From Flexibacter flexilis DSM 6793 (GTDB taxonomy: Bacteria > Bacteroidota > Bacteroidia > Cytophagales > Flexibacteraceae): a DNA stretch of 64,000 bases. The stretch covers positions 124,001-188,000 of the forward strand of contig NZ_FOLE01000006.1 of assembly GCF_900112255.1 (NCBI RefSeq). The letters run 5' to 3'. The translations under genes and the position numbers were made by a program. The notes under the pieces are model-generated. The model was not told where the DNA came from. It made no database searches and saw nothing but the letters and a program-made list of their open reading frames with translations. Below are positions 18,113-27,533 of this stretch, piece after piece; position 1 is the stretch's first letter, and each line of letters begins with the position of its first letter.

Positions 18113-18769
18113 TTAGGCTTGTGTTTTTTTCTGTTGTTGTTCGTAGAAATGACAAAACGAAGTCAGCGGACAAACCTCGCATTTGGGTTTGCGTGCCAAG
18201 CAAATGTATCGGCCATGCAAAATGAGCCAATGATGCCCAACGGCTACATATTGTTCGGGCAAATGCTTGACCAATTGTTTTTCTACTTCCAATGGCGTGT
18301 CGGCAGTTTGGGTTACGAGGCCGAGCCGATGCGAAACCCTAAAAACGTGCGTATCAACGGCCATTGCTGCCTGTCCGAACACCACCGAAACAATCACATT
18401 GGCAGTTTTGCGACCAACACCAGGCAGTTTTTGCAACGCTTCGAGCGTGTCGGGCACTTGGCCGCCAAAGTCTTCTACCAACATTTTGGCCATGCCCAAC
18501 AGGTGTTTGGTTTTGTTGTTGGGGTAAGAAATGCTTTTGATGTAAGGAAAAAGTTCATCGTAGTTGCTGGCGGCAAGGTCTTGCGCCGTCGGGAATCGCT
18601 CAAAAATGGCGGGAGTGGTGAGATTTACGCGTTTGTCGGTGCATTGCGCACTCAAAATCACGGCGACAAGCAACTGATACGGATTTTCGTAATGAAGTTC
18701 TGTTTCGGCTTGCGGCTGATGCACCGAAAAGTAAGCAATAAGTTTTTCGTATCGTTCCGAGCGTTTCAT
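18113..18769 (-). CDS. nth: Endonuclease III (DNA glycosylase/AP lyase)
   Basis: A 218-residue base-excision repair enzyme that removes oxidised pyrimidines. The helix-hairpin-helix is LPGVGRKTANVIV, with the catalytic lysine in GRK; the catalytic aspartate is in VDTHVFR. The C-terminal 4Fe-4S cluster ligands are visible as C-x6-C-x2-C-x5-C (CLARKPKCEVCPLTSFC). I chose ATG 18769; five upstream residues start only with TTG. It is followed by the DUF218 gene 4 bases later. Confidence 0.95.
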   Translation of the reverse strand: MKRSERYEKLIAYFSVHQPQAETELHYENPYQLLVAVILSAQCTDKRVNLTTPAIFERFPTAQDLAASNYDELFPYIKSISYPNNKTKHLLGMAKMLVEDFGGQVPDTLEALQKLPGVGRKTANVIVSVVFGQAAMAVDTHVFRVSHRLGLVTQTADTPLEVEKQLVKHLPEQYVAVGHHWLILHGRYICLARKPKCEVCPLTSFCHFYEQQQKKTQA

Positions 18770-18897
18770 TTTCTGTCTGGGCAAATTTTTGTGACTGATT
18801 GATTTGCTAAAGTATCGGGTTTATTGGTAGAATAAAAATAGCGTCAGGCAATTGAGCCAACAAATCCAATGGCATTTCTCTGAATTTTATTTCCAAC

Positions 18898-18941
18898 AAA
18901 AAAACCGACAAGCTGACGGCATAACGTCAATTTATCGGTTA
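18898..18941 (-). terminator. Terminator of tsaD (minus strand)
   Basis: Read on the minus strand, AACCGATAAATTGACG and CGTCAGCTTGTCGGTT form an imperfect stem with a TTATGC loop, followed by T6. Confidence 0.75.
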
Positions 18942-18971
18942 GAGAAAAATTTTATTGATAAACTAATTGAT

Positions 18972-19964
18972 TTATAGCGTCATGCGAGGCATTGGGCTGG
19001 CATTTTGCCCAACTGTTTTATTTTCTTGATACAAGAAATGTGCAGTCATGGCAATCATGGCGGCGTTGTCGGTGCAATACTCAAAACGTGGAACATAAAT
19101 ATTCCAGTGTCGTTTTTCGGCTTCGGCTGTCAGGGCGTTGCGCAGGCCGCTGTTCGCCGACACGCCACCCGCAATGGCCACTTCCGTAATACCTGTTTCG
19201 CGCACGGCTTTGCGCAGCTTACGCATCAAGATTTCCACCAACGTATATTGTACCGAAGCGCAAATATCATTTCTATTTTCGGCGATAAATTCCGCACTTT
19301 TATCTTTCAGAAAATACATAAACGCTGTTTTGATGCCGCTAAACGAAAAATCAAGGTGCTGCATTTCTACCACAGGAAAAGCAAAGGCCTTCGGATTTCC
19401 GTCTTTGGCATAGCGGTCTATCAGCGGGCCACCGGGGTAAGGCAGGCCGATGAGTTTGGCGGTTTTGTCGAAGGCTTCCCCGACGGCATCGTCTTGGGTT
19501 TCGCCCAGAATTTTGATGTCGGAAGGCGCGTTTACTTGCACGATTTGCGTATGTCCGCCCGAAACCGTAAGGCACAAAAATGGAAACTTAGGGCGCGGCT
19601 CTTCGATAAAATGCGACAAAATATGCGCTTGGATATGATTGACACCCAACAGCGGAATATTCAGCCCCAACGCCAACGATTTGGCAAACGAACTCCCCAC
19701 CAATAAAGCACCCAACAGCCCCGGCCCTTGTGTAAAAGCCACCGCCGAAAGTTGTTGTTTGCTGATGCCCGCCACGCGCAAGGCTTCGGCCACCACAGGC
19801 ACTACATTTTGTTGGTGCGCTCGTGAGGCAAGCTCAGGTACTACGCCGCCGTATTGGGTGTGTACGGCTTGTGTGGCCGTGATGTTGGAAAGAAGTTGGC
19901 CGTCGGCTATCACAGCGGCGGACGTTTCGTCGCAAGACGATTCGATGGCTAAAATAATGGGCAT
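18972..19964 (-). CDS. tsaD: tRNA N6-threonylcarbamoyladenosine biosynthesis protein TsaD
   Basis: A 330-residue catalytic subunit that transfers the threonylcarbamoyl group to A37 of ANN-decoding tRNAs. The start MPIILAIESSCDETSAAVI is diagnostic. The metal-binding HIQAH motif (GVNHIQAHILSHF), LTVSGGHTQIV, IAGGVSANSGLR and the late CTDNAAMIA aspartate are all present. It lies 39 bases downstream of rlmN on the same strand, so the two RNA-modification genes probably form an operon. The partner proteins TsaB, TsaC and TsaE are not in the window. Confidence 0.96.
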   Translation of the reverse strand: MPIILAIESSCDETSAAVIADGQLLSNITATQAVHTQYGGVVPELASRAHQQNVVPVVAEALRVAGISKQQLSAVAFTQGPGLLGALLVGSSFAKSLALGLNIPLLGVNHIQAHILSHFIEEPRPKFPFLCLTVSGGHTQIVQVNAPSDIKILGETQDDAVGEAFDKTAKLIGLPYPGGPLIDRYAKDGNPKAFAFPVVEMQHLDFSFSGIKTAFMYFLKDKSAEFIAENRNDICASVQYTLVEILMRKLRKAVRETGITEVAIAGGVSANSGLRNALTAEAEKRHWNIYVPRFEYCTDNAAMIAMTAHFLYQENKTVGQNASPMPRMTL

Positions 19965-20003
19965 TTACTAACGTGAATGGGTTTTTGCTTAAAAATCAAG
20001 AAT

Positions 20004-21083
20004 TTAGGAAGCTGTCGTAGCCGTATCTGCTGTGTTTTTTTCTTTTCCAGCCAACTGTCCGCAAGCAGCATCAATGTCTTTGCCTCTGCTTCGGCGCACG
20101 TTCACAATTACGCCTCTGTCTTCCAAATACCGACGGAATTTTTCCAAAGAATCTTCGTCCGTATTCACAAAATTGGCTTCCGAAATCGGGTTGTATTCAA
20201 TGATATTTACCTTGCAAGGCGTGTGCTTCGTGAACTCGTGGAGCTTGCGGGCATCTTCCAGCGTATCATTAAAATTATAGAAAAGAATATATTCGTAAGT
20301 AACGCGGCTATGCGTCTTCTTGTAAAAATATTGCAATGCTTCTTTGAGTGCTTCCAGCGAATTGGATTCGTTGATGGGCATAATTTGGTTGCGCTTCACG
20401 TCGTCGGCAGCGTGTAGCGACAGTGCCAAATTGAATTTCACCTCATCATCACCTAATTTTTTAATCATTTTTGCCACGCCTGCGGTGGAAACCGTAATGC
20501 GTTTGGGAGCCATATTCAGGCCTTCGGGCGAAGTGATGTAGCGCACCGATTCCAACACAGCGGTATAATTGAGCAAAGGTTCGCCCATGCCCATATACAC
20601 GATGTTGGTCAGCGGCGTTTGGTACAGTTCTTCGGCCTGATTGCGGATCAGTACGACTTGGTCATAAATTTCTGCGCCGTCAAGATTGCGTTTTCTGTCC
20701 ATATAGCCCGTCGCGCAGAACTTGCACGTAAGCGAACAACCCACCTGCGAAGACACGCAAGCCGTCATGCGGTCGTCGGCGGGAATGAGTACGCCTTCCA
20801 CCAAATGCCCGTCGTGCAGACGAAACGCCGACTTAACGGTTTTGTCTGCGCTTACTTGCCTTTTGGATACGGTTACGCCCCTGATACTGAAGTGTTCGGC
20901 AAGCAATTGGCGTGTTTTGAGCGACAAATTAGTCATGGCCTCAAAATCCTGTACCGACTTTTGCCAAAGCCATTCATAAATCTGTTTGGCACGGAAAGCC
21001 TTCTCGCCGTGTGTGGTCAGAAACGTTTTTATCTCTTCAAGGCTGGCCTTGCGTATATCTTTCTTGGTTGTAGTCTCCATCAT
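20004..21083 (-). CDS. rlmN: 23S rRNA / tRNA adenine-C2 methyltransferase RlmN
   Basis: A 359-residue radical SAM enzyme that methylates A2503 of 23S rRNA and A37 of some tRNAs. The C-x3-C-x2-C cluster motif is CSLTCKFCATGY; the methyl-carrying cysteines are represented by the ACVSSQVG Cys and the late AACGQLAG Cys. GMGEPLLNY and ITVSTAGV are family hallmarks. Two adjacent ATGs (21083 and 21080) are equally possible starts. It is upstream of tsaD in an apparent operon. Confidence 0.95.
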   Translation of the reverse strand: MMETTTKKDIRKASLEEIKTFLTTHGEKAFRAKQIYEWLWQKSVQDFEAMTNLSLKTRQLLAEHFSIRGVTVSKRQVSADKTVKSAFRLHDGHLVEGVLIPADDRMTACVSSQVGCSLTCKFCATGYMDRKRNLDGAEIYDQVVLIRNQAEELYQTPLTNIVYMGMGEPLLNYTAVLESVRYITSPEGLNMAPKRITVSTAGVAKMIKKLGDDEVKFNLALSLHAADDVKRNQIMPINESNSLEALKEALQYFYKKTHSRVTYEYILFYNFNDTLEDARKLHEFTKHTPCKVNIIEYNPISEANFVNTDEDSLEKFRRYLEDRGVIVNVRRSRGKDIDAACGQLAGKEKNTADTATTAS

Positions 21084-21121
21084 GCCGCAAAGATACAGAA
21101 AGCCAATGCCTGCCCCAAATT

Positions 21122-21154
21122 TTTGTTATTGCCGTGTGCGTTTAGCTATATTTG
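21122..21154 (+). promoter_or_regulatory. Promoter of the DUF4340 gene
   Basis: TTTG at 21122-21125 and TATATTTG at 21147-21154 with a 21-base spacer, in the divergent region between rlmN and the DUF4340 gene. Confidence 0.6.
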
Positions 21155-21210
21155 CAACTTAAATAAAAACGAAAGCATTTATTTAACTCATAACTAACTC
21201 CTTACTTGCG

Positions 21211-22191
21211 ATGAAAAATAAAAATATAATTATTGGCTTTTTGGCTGTAATCATACTCGGCGGCTTGGCGTATTTGGCATGGAACAAAAGCAACAAGACC
21301 AGCACGGTAGAGGATTGGAATGCTGATTTTGCCGTGCGCGATACGGCTTCTATTACCAAAATCTTTATTTCGGAGAAATCAGGCAAAACTTTTACAATAA
21401 AAAGGCAAGCTAATAGCTCCTTATGGACAATTAACGATTCTATTTTGGCGCAACCTGGCAATATATCTCTGTTGCTCAAAACGATTCGTTCTGTAAAAAT
21501 GCGCCGCCCTTTGGCGAAGGCCGAACGCCCTGTAGTGATAAAAGAGATGGCCTCAAGGCATAAAAAAGTAGAAATTTATTCAAACGAAAAACTACTAAAA
21601 ACGTATTATGTGGGGGGCGAGCCAGGCGATTTGGTGGGTTCTTACTTTTTGTTAGAAGGCTCTGAAACGCCATATGTAGCTTATGTGCCGAGTTTTAACG
21701 GCTTTATTAGTATTCATTACAGAGTAGAATTCCCAGATTGGCGTTATAGTGGTTTGTTTACCAGCACGCCCCGTAGTTTGCAAAAAATTTCGGTGCAGTA
21801 TCCACAAAGCCCAAAGGATAATTTTACGATTTTATCCAAAGGCAATCATTTTGAGCTGATGGGGGTGAGTCAGCCACTAGACTCCGCCAAATTTTATAAT
21901 TATTTGTCTTTGTACAGAGCCGCGCACGTAGAAGCCTATTGGCCAGATTTTACCCCACACAAACGAGATTCTGTTTATAACTTGCCTAAGTATGCCATTA
22001 TTTCGGTAGAAGATATTGACAAAGCCAAATCGCATACCGTCGAACTTTCGCTACCATTTCAAGAAGGTGCGGCTTTCTTGGGCTTGCTCGACGACAAAAA
22101 AGAGATTGTTACGTTACAGTATCGAGTGGCTACACCTCTGCTTGTTTCTAAATCTTATTTCCTCAAAAATCAGCCTGCCATTTCCAAATAA
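21211..22191 (+). CDS. DUF4340 domain protein
   Basis: A 326-residue protein with one N-terminal transmembrane helix (IIIGFLAVIILGGLAYLAW) and an extracytoplasmic domain. The repeated lipoprotein-like strands DTASITKIFISEKSGKTFTIKRQ, then WTINDSILAQPGNISLLLKTI and YVGGEPGDLVGSYFLLEGSETPYVAYVP match DUF4340. The related family often accompanies gliding or ABC-2 transporter genes, but no transporter is next to this copy. The function is unknown. A small hairpin separates it from pyrF. Confidence 0.82.
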   Translation: MKNKNIIIGFLAVIILGGLAYLAWNKSNKTSTVEDWNADFAVRDTASITKIFISEKSGKTFTIKRQANSSLWTINDSILAQPGNISLLLKTIRSVKMRRPLAKAERPVVIKEMASRHKKVEIYSNEKLLKTYYVGGEPGDLVGSYFLLEGSETPYVAYVPSFNGFISIHYRVEFPDWRYSGLFTSTPRSLQKISVQYPQSPKDNFTILSKGNHFELMGVSQPLDSAKFYNYLSLYRAAHVEAYWPDFTPHKRDSVYNLPKYAIISVEDIDKAKSHTVELSLPFQEGAAFLGLLDDKKEIVTLQYRVATPLLVSKSYFLKNQPAISK

Positions 22192-22199
22192 CTTATACA

Positions 22200-22228
22200 A
22201 ACGCCTCCGATAAGGAGCGCGTTTTTTT
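22200..22228 (+). terminator. Weak hairpin with T-run
   Basis: AACGCCTCC pairs with GGAGCGCGTT (one bulged base), followed by T7, between the DUF4340 gene and pyrF. Confidence 0.6.
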
Positions 22229-22254
22229 ATTTTTTCCCAAAACAAAAATTTGCC

Positions 22255-23073
22255 ATGAATCGCCAGCAACTTGCCGAACAAATCCGAAAGAAACAGTCTT
22301 ATTTGTGTGTGGGCTTGGACACGGACATCACCAAAATCCCTGCGCATTTGCTTTCCGAACCCAATCCCGTACTCACTTTCAACCGTGCCATTATGGAGGC
22401 TACCGCAGATTTGTGTGTGGCTTACAAACCCAACACGGCTTTTTATGAGTCGCTGGGAAGTGAAGGTTGGCAGACGCTGGAACAGACGTTGGCCGCCGTG
22501 CCACAAGACATCCTCACCATTGCCGATGCCAAACGCGGCGATATTGGCAACACGTCGGCCATGTACGCACGCGCTTTTTTTGAGCAAATGAATGTAGATG
22601 CCGTAACGGTTGCTCCGTATATGGGTGCGGACTCTGTAAAACCTTTTTTGGGTTTTCGGGACAAATGGGCTATTGTGCTGGCACTGACTTCTAATGCGGG
22701 AAGCGCGGATTTTCAAACGCTAAATTTAGAAAAAGAACAAACGCGTCTTTACGAAACCGTGATTCAGAAATGTATGTTGTGGGCAAGTGCCGACGAACTG
22801 ATGTTTGTGGTTGGCGCGACACAAGCCGCCCAAATTGCGCATATTCGTAGCCTCGCGCCTGATTATTTCTTTTTGGTGCCAGGCGTGGGCGCACAAGGTG
22901 GCGATTTGGAAGAAGTTTCGCGTTTGGGTTTTAACCAATCAGTCGGTTTGTTGGTTAATGCCTCGCGCAGTATTTTGTATGCGTCTTCTGGCAAGGATTT
23001 TGCGGAAAAAGCGCGTGCGGAAGCCAAACGTTTACAGCAGCAAATGCAGGATTGTTTGGAAAAATATTTGTAG
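22255..23073 (+). CDS. pyrF: Orotidine 5'-phosphate decarboxylase (type 2)
   Basis: A 272-residue enzyme that makes UMP in the last step of pyrimidine synthesis. The first strand LCVGLDTDITKIP, the catalytic DAKRGDIGNTSAMYA (Lys-Asp pair) and FLVPGVGAQGGDLEEV (phosphate loop) identify it; length and sequence fit the longer type-2 subfamily found in Bacteroidota and actinobacteria. No other pyr genes lie nearby. A terminator follows. Confidence 0.95.
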   Translation: MNRQQLAEQIRKKQSYLCVGLDTDITKIPAHLLSEPNPVLTFNRAIMEATADLCVAYKPNTAFYESLGSEGWQTLEQTLAAVPQDILTIADAKRGDIGNTSAMYARAFFEQMNVDAVTVAPYMGADSVKPFLGFRDKWAIVLALTSNAGSADFQTLNLEKEQTRLYETVIQKCMLWASADELMFVVGATQAAQIAHIRSLAPDYFFLVPGVGAQGGDLEEVSRLGFNQSVGLLVNASRSILYASSGKDFAEKARAEAKRLQQQMQDCLEKYL

Positions 23074-23118
23074 CTTGGCACAAAGGCGCAATCATTTTTC
23101 AGACAACAATCAATACGC

Positions 23119-23150
23119 AAGAGATAGGCCGAAAGGCCATCTCTTTTTTT
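23119..23150 (+). terminator. Rho-independent terminator
   Basis: GAGATAGGCC, a GAAA tetraloop, GGCCATCTC (one bulge) and T7, after pyrF. Confidence 0.88.
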
Positions 23151-23419
23151 GTGGGAAATAAGAAGGGTAGGGGGATAATGGCTTCAGGATCGTTCATGTT
23201 CTTGTACAATCAAAAAGGAATGAATAATAAAGTAAATTATAGTATGATACTTGCAACGAACAATTAGCCTTTTGTAATGAACAATTTGTTATTTGTTTCG
23301 ATAAATCGACAAGATAGTTAGTATAATATGCTCCTTATGTTGGGTATCCGTATGATATGAGTTGTCAGATAAGGGTTAATAAATGGTTTTTGTATAAAAC
23401 ATTTGATAAACAATACATT
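23151..23419. other. Intergenic stretch upstream of the kinase gene, no gene seen
   Basis: AT-rich DNA of about 270 bases after the pyrF terminator. No ORF with a credible protein, no RNA gene and no clear TAnnTTTG promoter box was found. An in-frame ATG at 23357 could extend the kinase N-terminus, but the extension is not membrane- or signal-like. Confidence 0.5.
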
Positions 23420-26400
23420 ATGTTTTTTGCTTTTTGGGGTAAAATAAGAGATACGTGCGCTCATGCGTGGGTTTGGTTGAGTTTGGCAGTGTTGTTGGCG
23501 GCGGTGGCGTGGGGTGTGCAGTGGCAACACGACCGCATTTCGGCGCAGCAGCGACAAGCGCATTTTTGGGAAAGCTCCACTGCCAGACTGCATGGCGAAT
23601 TGCAAACAATGGAAGAACACGCCGCCTCTATTTTGGGGCATTTGCAAAACGACTCGGTTTTTAACTTTCAAAATCTGCTCGAACACGGCCATTATCCTGT
23701 TTCTATTTTTCGTAACGGACAACTTTTGTTTTGGTCGGCTTCGCGCATTCAGCCCGATTATAGCGTATTGGCGGGGCATTATGCGTATAAATTGCTCAAT
23801 GCCCAAGATGCGCAATGTATTGTAGCCCGACATTTTTTTGTGTCGGGGGTGCGCCACGACACCATCGAACTGTTTACGTTGCTGCCGCTTTACACCAAAT
23901 TTCCCGTAGAAAATAATTACCTAAAACCCACTTGGAATTTTACGCCCTTCAATGGCTTGGAAATCTCCGCGACAGCTTCGCCGCGCCGCCACGAAAATTA
24001 TTTTACGGCCAAAGGCCAATTTTTGTTTTCCGTGCCACTGCCTTCGGATTTTCCGCCTGCTTCTGATGTCCGCGCAAAGGCTTTGTATGTGTATTTGTGG
24101 TTTGGAGCGATACTCTTGGCAACGGTAGCGTGTTGGATTGAGGCCAAAAAGTGGGCGCGTCGCGTGCGCATCGAAATTGGCTTGGGGTTGTTGGTTTCGT
24201 ATTTGGTGGCTTTGCGTTGGGTGATGCTGGAGCTTAATTTCCCCATGGATTTTGCGGACATGGACTTGTTCAACCCGCGTTATTATGCTTCTTCGCGGCT
24301 TACGCCTTCGCTGGGCGACTTGCTTCTGAACTTGTTGTCTGTCTGCATCATCGTTATTTATTTGTTGCGCTACGCGTTGGTTTCGCAGGCCTACAAAGCC
24401 TTGTGTGCGTGGCGTTGGCAGGCGCGTTGGGTGGTGGCCGCTGTGTTGGTAAGTGCGAGTTATTGGGTGTTGTATTTGGCTTTCCAGACGCTCCGAACGC
24501 TGTATTTTGATGCGCAATGGTCACTGGACATCACTTCTGGCGGCATTACGTTTCCTTTCCTCAAAATCATGTCGCTGGTCGTATTTATTTTGCTTTCGGT
24601 GGCGTTTTTCTTTCTAAATCACCTGTTAGCGCATACTTTTTTGCGCATTACGCGCCTGAAAACTGCCGCTGCGTGGGCAACGATGGCGGCGGGAATGCTA
24701 CTTTATTTGTTTTCGACGGTCATTTTTGGGGTAAAATTTGCGTGGCTGCTCGTGCCGCTCAACGCCGTGTACTGGGTGCTGATGTACTGGATTCGTTTTC
24801 CCAAATACCTCACCCGACCTGTTTACCAAACTTATTTGTATATTTTTTCGGCTACGGTGGTGGTGGCCGCCATTGGTGGTTATTCGCTTTTTGATTTCAA
24901 ACAACAAGAAAACCTTCAAAATCGCCGCAAAATGGCCGAACAACTCGTAGGCAGCACCGACGCACTGGCCGAATACCTTTTGCAAGACATTATGTTGCGT
25001 GTGCAAGCCGACGAATTTATACAAACTCGCATGGCTTCTTTTGGCAATAAAAATTTGATTGTCAGGAAAATAAAGCGTGCTTATATCGAAAATTATTTTG
25101 ATAAATACGATTTGCAAGTAAGCATTTTTGCCGCCGACGGTCGCAATTATAGCAGCTCCGACAACTTCCAGACGCTTGCGCAATGGCAGCAACAGTACGA
25201 ACAACAAGACTTTAGCACCGAACACGAAAACGTGTATTTCTTGCGCCACCCCGACGCGAATACGCTCACCGAATACACTTGCTTAATTCCGATTCATAGC
25301 ACTTTGCCCGACGCGCCAGTGCTGGGACATATCGTTTTGGATTTGCGGCAGCGCAAAGGCTACGCGTCCAATGTGTATCCAGAATTGCTTCTCGACCAAA
25401 AAATTACGCCTGTATTTCAGCCGCGCGGTTATAGTTATGCCGTGTACGATGGCCCGAAAATGCAATTGGCTTTTGGGGAATTTGATTACCAAAAAGAATG
25501 GAATACGGCTTTGTTTCAGGACTCGGCACTGTACGCCGACGGCCTCAAAGTGGCGCATTGGCAACATTTGGCCATGCACGGCGACGGTAATACGACCGTT
25601 GTGGTTAGTGCGCCGTCTTATCCGTTCAAAAACTTGTTCAGTAACTTTTCATTTTTGTTTTTGATTCTGATTTTCGGAACTATCATTCTGACTATCATTT
25701 ATTTGTCGTATCAAAGAATCGTAAGAGGCAAGCCGCTCACGTTGGCCGCCACCATTCAATTGTATCTTAACGGTGCCTTTTTTGTCCCAATGGCAGCGGT
25801 GAGTTTCTTTACCTTAAGTATCATTAGTAGCGGTTATCGGCACGATTTGGAACGCGTACTTATGAACCGCACCGACGCGGTGGCCAACAACCTCGCGCCG
25901 TATCTGGAAAAGTACGCCATGCAACAAATTTCGTACGAAGAATTTGACGAGACTTTGCGCCAAATGGCCACTTATACGGGGCTGGATATCAATTTATTTG
26001 ATGAAAAAGGGCGACTCATTTTGTCGAGCCAACCCGCCATTTACGAAAAAGAATTGTTGTCGGAACGCATCAATCCTTGGGCGATAGTCGAAATTGACGA
26101 ACGCAAACGCAACGCCATTTTGCAAAAAGAATCCGTTGGTTTGTTCAATTACAGTTCCGTGTACGAGGGCGTACGCGCCACCCAAACGGGCGAGTTGTTG
26201 GGCTTTGTCAGTATTCCGTTTTTTGATTCTTCCAACGAACTTAACAAGCAGGTAGCTAGTGTGTTGGATACGATAATCAATATTTTTACGATTATCTTTA
26301 TGTTGTTCTTGCTGCTTTCTTATTACGCCTCGCATCGTTTGCTTGTTCCGCTCAAAATCATTACGCAGCGTTTGCATCGCACGAGTTTGTTAGACGAAAA

Positions 26401-27178
26401 TGAGCCGTTGTATTGGCCGCGCCACGACGAAATTGGGCTGTTGGTCAGTGAGTATAACAAAATGCTTCGCAATTTGGCAGAAAGTAAAATTGCACTGTCG
26501 CGGAGCGAAAAAGAGTCGGCGTGGCGCGAAATGGCGCAGCAAGTGGCGCACGAAATCAAAAATCCGCTTACGCCCATGAAACTCACGTTGCAATACTTAC
26601 AAAACGCTATGCAAAACGGCCATCCGAATGTAGAAGCCATTACCCAAAAAGCCACCAATACGCTTTTGGTGCAAGTGGAAAACCTGAACGACATTGCTAC
26701 TTCGTTTTCGGCTTTTGCCAAAATGCCAACGCCGCGCATGGAGCGTTTTGATGTGGCGCAAACGCTGCGGCAAACGGTGGCTTTGTACCAGTCCAACGAC
26801 AACACCGAAATACACATGGATATTCCCGCCGCTTCCGTGTATGTGTTGGCCGATGAAAAACTGATGAGCCGAATTTTTACAAATCTGATTATCAATGCGA
26901 TACAAGCCGTACCGCAAAGCCGAACGCCGCAAATTGGCGTGCGTTTGCACACGGAAGACGGCCAAGTTAAAATCAGTGTTTCTGACAATGGCAGCGGCAT
27001 TCCGTCCGAGATTCAGCACAAAGTTTTTATTCCAAATTTTAGTACCAAATACGCAGGTTCGGGAATCGGCTTGGCCGTAGCCAAACGCGGCATCGAGCAC
27101 GCAGGCGGAAAAATTTGGTTTGAAACCGCCGAAGACGAAGGCACTACGTTTTTTATTGACCTGAAAATCAGTGAGTAA
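23420..27178 (+). CDS. Very large orphan sensor histidine kinase (NtrY-like)
   Basis: A 1252-residue membrane sensor. I chose ATG 23420 because a transmembrane helix follows shortly (AWVWLSLAVLLAAVAWGV). Residues about 30-220 form a first periplasmic region; about seven further helices lie between 230 and 480; a second extracytoplasmic region (about 490-730), two more helices, a third sensor region with a PAS/CHASE-like look (DINLFDEKGRLILSSQ) and a final helix lead to a HAMP-like segment (LLVPLKIITQRL). The HisKA motif is QQVAHEIKNPLTPMK, with the phosphorylated His; the ATPase has NLIINAIQA, SDNGSGIP, FSTKYAGSGIGLAVAK. HEIKNPLTP and the domain order resemble NtrY. No response regulator lies nearby. 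The signal is unknown. Confidence 0.92.
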   Translation: MFFAFWGKIRDTCAHAWVWLSLAVLLAAVAWGVQWQHDRISAQQRQAHFWESSTARLHGELQTMEEHAASILGHLQNDSVFNFQNLLEHGHYPVSIFRNGQLLFWSASRIQPDYSVLAGHYAYKLLNAQDAQCIVARHFFVSGVRHDTIELFTLLPLYTKFPVENNYLKPTWNFTPFNGLEISATASPRRHENYFTAKGQFLFSVPLPSDFPPASDVRAKALYVYLWFGAILLATVACWIEAKKWARRVRIEIGLGLLVSYLVALRWVMLELNFPMDFADMDLFNPRYYASSRLTPSLGDLLLNLLSVCIIVIYLLRYALVSQAYKALCAWRWQARWVVAAVLVSASYWVLYLAFQTLRTLYFDAQWSLDITSGGITFPFLKIMSLVVFILLSVAFFFLNHLLAHTFLRITRLKTAAAWATMAAGMLLYLFSTVIFGVKFAWLLVPLNAVYWVLMYWIRFPKYLTRPVYQTYLYIFSATVVVAAIGGYSLFDFKQQENLQNRRKMAEQLVGSTDALAEYLLQDIMLRVQADEFIQTRMASFGNKNLIVRKIKRAYIENYFDKYDLQVSIFAADGRNYSSSDNFQTLAQWQQQYEQQDFSTEHENVYFLRHPDANTLTEYTCLIPIHSTLPDAPVLGHIVLDLRQRKGYASNVYPELLLDQKITPVFQPRGYSYAVYDGPKMQLAFGEFDYQKEWNTALFQDSALYADGLKVAHWQHLAMHGDGNTTVVVSAPSYPFKNLFSNFSFLFLILIFGTIILTIIYLSYQRIVRGKPLTLAATIQLYLNGAFFVPMAAVSFFTLSIISSGYRHDLERVLMNRTDAVANNLAPYLEKYAMQQISYEEFDETLRQMATYTGLDINLFDEKGRLILSSQPAIYEKELLSERINPWAIVEIDERKRNAILQKESVGLFNYSSVYEGVRATQTGELLGFVSIPFFDSSNELNKQVASVLDTIINIFTIIFMLFLLLSYYASHRLLVPLKIITQRLHRTSLLDENEPLYWPRHDEIGLLVSEYNKMLRNLAESKIALSRSEKESAWREMAQQVAHEIKNPLTPMKLTLQYLQNAMQNGHPNVEAITQKATNTLLVQVENLNDIATSFSAFAKMPTPRMERFDVAQTLRQTVALYQSNDNTEIHMDIPAASVYVLADEKLMSRIFTNLIINAIQAVPQSRTPQIGVRLHTEDGQVKISVSDNGSGIPSEIQHKVFIPNFSTKYAGSGIGLAVAKRGIEHAGGKIWFETAEDEGTTFFIDLKISE

Positions 27179-27228
27179 AAATGGCTTGCAAATGTTTTAT
27201 CTTTGCCAAATAATCAGGTCTTACACGC

Positions 27229-27467
27229 ATGAGCAAAGAATCGCAATACGGCTATAATCGCTACTTAGATTATTTGCATCTGAAAGCCAGTGAAGCTCTT
27301 TCGCTAAAAGTAGAGGCAGAAGAAAAAGTGCGAAAAGATGAGAATCATAAAAAAGCCATTGAAATTGCTACAAAAATGATTTTGGCGGGTTTTTCTGACG
27401 ATACAATTGCCAACTGACAGATTTGAAAACGGAGCAAGTAAAACAACTACGAGCTGCAAAAGAATAG
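27229..27467 (+). pseudogene. Frameshifted C-terminal fragment of an Rpn/PD-(D/E)XK-type nuclease family protein
   Basis: A 62-codon ORF (27229-27417) ends at TGA in FSDDTIAN. In the +2 frame, directly from 27417, the sequence continues TDLKTEQVKQLRAAKE to a TAG at 27465-27467. Joining them by adding one base gives AGFSDDTIAN-L-TDLKTEQVKQL, the typical C-terminal helix-turn-helix of Rpn-family (recombination-promoting nuclease/transposase-like) proteins, preceded by the usual YRRYL-like YNRYLDYLHLKASEAL and a Lys/Glu-rich helix. The nuclease domain that should precede it is absent. So this is a truncated, frameshifted remnant, or the shift is a sequencing error. A TATCTTTG box sits at 27198-27205. 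A terminator follows. Confidence 0.65.
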
Positions 27468-27483
27468 TTTTCTTCCAAACAAT

Positions 27484-27514
27484 AAAGGCCGCTAAAACAT
27501 AGCGGCCTTTTCTT
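27484..27514. terminator. Bidirectional terminator
   Basis: AAAGGCCGCTA and TAGCGGCCTTT arms with a 5-base loop, A-rich and T-rich flanks, between convergent transcription units. Confidence 0.9.
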
Positions 27515-27533
27515 TCTATAAAAAATCAGCTAT

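Noticed and set aside
27409-27420. Programmed ribosomal frameshift in the Rpn-type fragment
   Set aside because: There is no slippery heptamer or downstream structure at the shift, and the nuclease domain is missing anyway, so decay or a sequencing error is simpler.
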